From positions 1-8,656 of the forward strand of contig JAQVIB010000081.1 of NCBI GenBank assembly GCA_028695945.1: a stretch of 8,656 nt of DNA, read 5' to 3'. This stretch comes from Lachnospiraceae bacterium. GTDB taxonomy: Bacteria > Bacillota > Clostridia > Lachnospirales > Anaerotignaceae. A program made the position numbers and the translations under genes. A model generated the notes under the pieces. The model had not been told where the DNA came from. It did not search any database and saw nothing but the letters and a program-made list of their open reading frames with translations. Shown one piece after another: positions 5,782 to 8,656 of this stretch; positions within the stretch are counted from its first letter, which is position 1; each line of letters opens with the position of its first letter.

Positions 5782-7374
5782 TTGATTAGAGTTCAAAATT
5801 TAAAGTTAAAACCAAATGAAGAAAAAGAAATACTTTTAGAAAAGGCTTGCAAAAAACTACGTCTGGATAAAAAAAGTGTATTAAAGTGGAAAATAGTTAA
5901 GCAGTCACTGGATGCTAGAAAAAAAGGAAACATATTTTTTATTTATACAATAGATGTTAAGGTTGACAATGAAAGCAGACTGCTTAGAACCATAAAAGAT
6001 AAAGATGTTGCCAAAGTAATGGATACTGAATACTCATTACCAGTAGGCAAGGCAACTATGGAAAAACGTCCTGTTGTTGTTGGCTTTGGGCCTGCAGGAA
6101 TGTTTGCGGCACTAACGCTATGCCAAATGGGTTTAAAGCCAATTGTGTTAGAAAGAGGGAAAAATGTAGACCAAAGAACTGCTGATGTGGAAAAATTCTG
6201 GAAAGAAGGAGTTTTGGATACAGGCTCCAATGTTCAGTTTGGTGAGGGCGGTGCAGGAACATTTTCAGACGGAAAGCTTACAGCCAGAAGCAAGGACATT
6301 CGTTGTAAAAAAGTGTTTAAAGAGTTTGTAGAACATGGTGCACCAAAGGAAATTATGTATGTTCATAACCCTCATATTGGTACAGATAAACTGCGTGACG
6401 TAGTTAAGAGTATACGTGAAAGTATTGTAAGTATGGGTGGAGAAATACGTTTCGAAGCTAAGCTTACTGATGTTGAAATAAAAAATAATTCACTTACAGC
6501 GGTGGAAATTAACGGCGGAGAATGGCTTGAATGTAGTGACATTGTGCTTGCCATTGGTCACAGTGCAAGGGATACTTTTGAAATGCTTTACAATAAGGGT
6601 GTTGAAATACGCCAAAAACCATTTGCCATGGGTGCAAGAATTGAACATAAGCAGGCAGTTGTGGATAGTGTTCAGTTTGGAGAATTTGCAGGAGAGAAAA
6701 GCCTTGGTCCTGCAGAATACAAGTTTACCTACCGTACTAAAGGTGGAAGAAGCACTTACACATTTTGCATGTGTCCTGGTGGTTTTGTTGTTGCGGCTGC
6801 TAGTGAAGAGAATATGATTGCGGTAAACGGCATGAGTTACTTTAGCCGTGATGGTGAAAATGCTAATAGTGCATTGCTAGTTCAGATTAACGAAGAAGAT
6901 TTTGGAAGCAAACATCCACTTGCGGGTATGTATTTTCAGCGTGAGTTGGAGAAAAAGGCCTTTGAACTTGGAGGTGGAAATTATAATGCACCAGCACAAA
7001 GAGTTGGGGATTTCTTAAAAGGACAGAAAAGTTCAGAACTTGGAGAAGTTAAAAATACTTACAAACCTAACGTACAATGCTCAGACCTAAACCAGCTTTT
7101 TCCTGAATTTATGGTAGACGCAATGAAAGAGGCTATTGTTGGAATTGGCAAGCGTTTTAAAGGGTTTGATGATGAAGATGCATTGCTTACTGCAGTTGAA
7201 AGCAGAAGTTCATCGCCAGTAAGGCTTGAAAGAAATTTGCAAACAGGTGAAAGCACTAATGTTTTGGGGCTTTACCCAACAGGGGAAGGTGCGGGTTATG
7301 CTGGAGGAATAGTTTCGGCGGCAGTAGACGGAATTTTAATGGCAGAAAGAATATTTGAGAAATACAGGATATAA
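5782..7374 (+). CDS. FAD-dependent dehydrogenase, COG2509 type
   Basis: A 530-residue cytosolic flavoprotein of the uncharacterised NAD/FAD-utilising dehydrogenase family common in clostridia. An N-terminal domain of about 90 residues (MIRVQNLKLKPNEE to about SLPVGK) precedes the FAD-binding Rossmann fold, whose dinucleotide motif GFGPAG sits at 101-106 and is followed by LERG (123-126). Further family blocks are QFGEGGAGTFSDGKLTAR (152-169), LAIGHSARDT (256-265), the CMCPGG segment with C329 and C331 (329-334), and the C-terminal FAD-contact motif YPTGEGAGYAGGI (498-510). The substrate and electron partner are not known. The start is TTG. Expression is probably controlled by the leader terminator upstream, and a strong terminator follows. 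In some clostridia this family lies beside glmM, which is not the case here. The divergent TetR operon encodes two more predicted flavoproteins, which may or may not be linked. Confidence 0.85.
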   Translation: MIRVQNLKLKPNEEKEILLEKACKKLRLDKKSVLKWKIVKQSLDARKKGNIFFIYTIDVKVDNESRLLRTIKDKDVAKVMDTEYSLPVGKATMEKRPVVVGFGPAGMFAALTLCQMGLKPIVLERGKNVDQRTADVEKFWKEGVLDTGSNVQFGEGGAGTFSDGKLTARSKDIRCKKVFKEFVEHGAPKEIMYVHNPHIGTDKLRDVVKSIRESIVSMGGEIRFEAKLTDVEIKNNSLTAVEINGGEWLECSDIVLAIGHSARDTFEMLYNKGVEIRQKPFAMGARIEHKQAVVDSVQFGEFAGEKSLGPAEYKFTYRTKGGRSTYTFCMCPGGFVVAAASEENMIAVNGMSYFSRDGENANSALLVQINEEDFGSKHPLAGMYFQRELEKKAFELGGGNYNAPAQRVGDFLKGQKSSELGEVKNTYKPNVQCSDLNQLFPEFMVDAMKEAIVGIGKRFKGFDDEDALLTAVESRSSSPVRLERNLQTGESTNVLGLYPTGEGAGYAGGIVSAAVDGILMAERIFEKYRI

Positions 7375-7385
7375 TATTAGAATTT

Positions 7386-7422
7386 AAACGGTGTCCAAAT
7401 TTAATTTTGGATGCCGTTTTTT
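7386..7422 (+). terminator. Rho-independent terminator of the FAD dehydrogenase gene
   Basis: The arms 7386-7399 and 7406-7419 form 14 continuous pairs around a six-base loop, and the T run continues to 7422. Two central pairs are G-U wobbles in plus-strand RNA, so it is directed plus. It separates the FAD gene from the mraZ operon. Confidence 0.92.
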
Positions 7423-7582
7423 ATGTGCCTAATTATTTAAGTGAAAAGCTACAGTAAAAAATATATTCTTGTAAAAATGGAATTTATGCTATTTTTTGTA
7501 GAATAAAGACTAAAAATGTCAAAAAGAGTTAAATTTGAATATAAATTAAGTACATGTAAATTCATTATTTTACTGGTAGTGC
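7423..7582. other. AT-rich intergenic stretch before the mraZ promoter
   Basis: No gene or known RNA was recognised. The only structure seen is a 12-pair, nearly all A-T inverted repeat, 7449-7463 with 7490-7501, containing a three-base bulge and a 26-base loop. With that composition and loop size it may mean nothing. Confidence 0.4.
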
Positions 7583-7611
7583 TTGTATTTTTATTGAAAT
7601 TATATTACAAT
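7583..7611 (+). promoter_or_regulatory. promoter of the mraZ-rsmH operon
   Basis: TTGTAT (7583-7588) and TACAAT (7606-7611) are 17 bp apart. The start of transcription should fall near 7618, inside the GTGG repeat block, giving a leader of about 76 bases before the mraZ ATG at 7694. Confidence 0.7.
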
Positions 7612-7647
7612 GTGGTTAAAAGTGGATACAAGTGGAGAGAAGTGGTT
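7610..7647 (+). promoter_or_regulatory. MraZ operator: four GTGG boxes at 10-bp spacing
   Basis: GTGG occurs at 7612, 7622, 7632 and 7642, an exact 10-bp period, and the last three copies read AAGTGG. This matches the known arrangement of MraZ sites, which are short G-rich direct repeats in front of mraZ, such as the AAAGTG-type boxes of mollicutes. The first box touches the -10 and the others cover the predicted transcript start, so the protein should repress its own operon. The block is also translatable as part of a longer mraZ frame, which is a false extension. Confidence 0.85.
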
Positions 7648-7681
7648 GATAATAGCCATAGATTTGTGTTTTGGCGTGAAT

Positions 7682-7687
7682 GGTGAG
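7682..7687 (+). promoter_or_regulatory. ribosome binding site fixing the mraZ start
   Basis: GGTGAG, six bases before the ATG at 7694. It is modest, but it supports the start at MFIGEYQ, where MraZ proteins begin. A frame open back to 7610 would run through the promoter and operator. Confidence 0.6.
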
Positions 7688-7693
7688 TGGCTT

Positions 7694-8125
7694 ATGTTTA
7701 TAGGTGAATACCAGCATAATATCGATACAAAGGGACGAATTATTGTTCCTTCTAAATTTAGGGAGGACCTTGGCGACAAATTTGTTGTTACCAGAGGTTT
7801 AGATAGCTGCCTTTTTGTATACTCACAAGAACGTTGGATTGCACTTGTTGAAAAGCTTAAAACCCTGCCTTGGACAAGCTCAGATGTAAGGAAATTTGCA
7901 CGTTTTTTTACTGCTGGAGCTATTGAATGTGAATTGGATAACCAAGGAAGAATTGTTATTCCTCAAAATTTAAGAGAACATGCAACACTGGAAAAGCAAA
8001 TAGTTTCCATTGGTGTTGTTGACCGTGTGGAAATTTGGGATAAGGCAAGATGGGAAGATTACAACAGCGAAGAGAATTTTGTGGACAATGAGCTGGCAGA
8101 AAAAATGTCAGAGCTTGGTATATAA
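7694..8125 (+). CDS. mraZ: MraZ, transcriptional regulator of the division and cell wall cluster
   Basis: A 143-residue DNA-binding protein, the usual MraZ length, that forms ring-shaped oligomers and binds repeated boxes ahead of its own gene. Both AbrB-like swapped-hairpin halves are present, each with the family signature: DTKGRIIVP (11-19) and DNQGRIVIP (82-90). The start MFIGEYQHNID is the typical one. The four GTGG boxes upstream are its presumed operator. The rsmH gene follows after 27 bp, the conserved order at the head of the dcw cluster, so ftsL, penicillin-binding protein and mur genes are expected to the right of the window. The longer frame from 7610 is rejected. Confidence 0.97.
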   Translation: MFIGEYQHNIDTKGRIIVPSKFREDLGDKFVVTRGLDSCLFVYSQERWIALVEKLKTLPWTSSDVRKFARFFTAGAIECELDNQGRIVIPQNLREHATLEKQIVSIGVVDRVEIWDKARWEDYNSEENFVDNELAEKMSELGI

Positions 8126-8152
8126 ATTATTAAAAATATGAGGTGTGTTTTG

Positions 8153-8656
8153 ATGGAGTTTCATCATGTGTCGGTTTTATTAAATGAATGCAGTGAAGGG
8201 CTTTCCATAGATAAGGACGGCATATATGTTGACGGAACTTTGGGTGGAGCAGGCCATTCATACGAGATTTGCAAGCGTCTTGATGGTGGAAGACTTATTG
8301 GTATAGACCAAGACATGAATGCAATAAATGCGGCTAAGGAACGACTTAAAGAATTTGGAGAAAAGGTTACTTTTGTAAATGACAATTTCTCTAATATAAA
8401 AAATATTTTAAAAGAACTGGGCATTGAAAAAGTTGATGGTTTTTTGATGGATATTGGTGTATCCAGTCATCAGCTGGATGAGGCAGGCAGAGGATTTAGC
8501 TATATGCAGGATGCTCCGCTGGACATGCGTATGGACATTACTAGGCCACTATCCGCTTATGAGGTGGTTAATGAATACAGCGAAGAAGAGATAAATAATG
8601 TTATATTTAAATATGGCGAAGAACGTTGGGCAAAGCGAATTGCACAGTTTATAGTT
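8153..8656 (+). CDS. rsmH: RsmH, 16S rRNA (cytosine-1402-N4)-methyltransferase (partial)
   Basis: The first 168 codons of the SAM-dependent enzyme that methylates N4 of C1402 in the 16S rRNA decoding region, formerly MraW. The window ends inside the gene; the family is about 310 residues, so nearly half is missing. Visible motifs are the N-terminal HHVSVLLNE (4-12), the SAM-binding loop DGTLGGAGHS (27-36), the second-strand acid in GIDQD (50-54), MDIGVSSHQLD and the PLDMRMD signature near residue 130. The ATG at 8153 has GAGGTG (8140-8145) seven bases upstream. It is cotranscribed with mraZ. Nothing suggests damage in the visible part. Confidence 0.97.
   Translation, partial: MEFHHVSVLLNECSEGLSIDKDGIYVDGTLGGAGHSYEICKRLDGGRLIGIDQDMNAINAAKERLKEFGEKVTFVNDNFSNIKNILKELGIEKVDGFLMDIGVSSHQLDEAGRGFSYMQDAPLDMRMDITRPLSAYEVVNEYSEEEINNVIFKYGEERWAKRIAQFIV

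Noticed and set aside
6527..6817. 96-residue plus-strand frame inside the FAD dehydrogenase gene
   Set aside because: It is an out-of-frame shadow of a well-conserved coding region and has no ribosome binding site.
7610..7693. Longer mraZ starting at 7610
   Set aside because: The extension reads through the promoter -10 and the four GTGG operator boxes, and MraZ proteins begin at MFIGEYQ.

Overview
The window is AT-rich DNA from a low-GC Gram-positive anaerobe, most likely a clostridium and possibly Lachnospirales. This rests on strong AAGGAG-type ribosome binding sites, A/T-ending codons, poly-U intrinsic terminators, a double-Cache chemoreceptor of the clostridial type and a Gram-positive-style mraZ-rsmH start of the division and cell-wall cluster. 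The genus cannot be read from the sequence alone.

Layout: (1) 1-100 holds a possible last few codons of an upstream gene and a strong forward terminator. (2) 252-1037 is a NagD-type HAD phosphatase, followed 71 bp later by a large membrane chemoreceptor (1109-3283) with no terminator between them, so they may be cotranscribed. (3) 3416-3778 is a small CoA-binding (YccU-like) Rossmann protein with its own candidate promoter and a weak terminator. (4) On the minus strand, 5476 down to 3969 is a compact operon: a TetR regulator, a membrane-anchored FMN-binding-domain protein and a flavodoxin. Spacing is 4 bp, then an 8 bp overlap. It is driven by a near-consensus promoter whose -10 sits inside a palindrome. 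(5) Divergently on the plus strand is a promoter, a roughly 110-nt structured leader ending in an intrinsic terminator, and then a 530-residue FAD-dependent dehydrogenase of the COG2509 type (5782-7374) closed by a strong terminator. (6) From 7583 on is the start of the dcw cluster: a promoter, four GTGG boxes at exact 10-bp spacing, mraZ (7694-8125) and rsmH (8153 onward, cut by the window end).

The most interesting part is the divergent flavin locus at 3969-7374. Three flavoproteins or predicted flavoproteins lie around one regulatory region of about 300 bp, which holds a likely TetR-autoregulated promoter on one side and a terminator-bearing leader RNA of no class I recognise on the other. 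The TetR operon looks like an inducible electron-transfer module, with the membrane-bound FMN protein and the cytosolic flavodoxin as possible partners; this is inference. The leader RNA is the best candidate for something undescribed. The mraZ operator is a clean example of a known autoregulatory design. The remaining genes look ordinary. Several starts differ from the longest reading frame: the CoA-binding protein starts at 3416, the FMN-binding protein at 4836 and mraZ at 7694. TetR and the FAD dehydrogenase both start at TTG.
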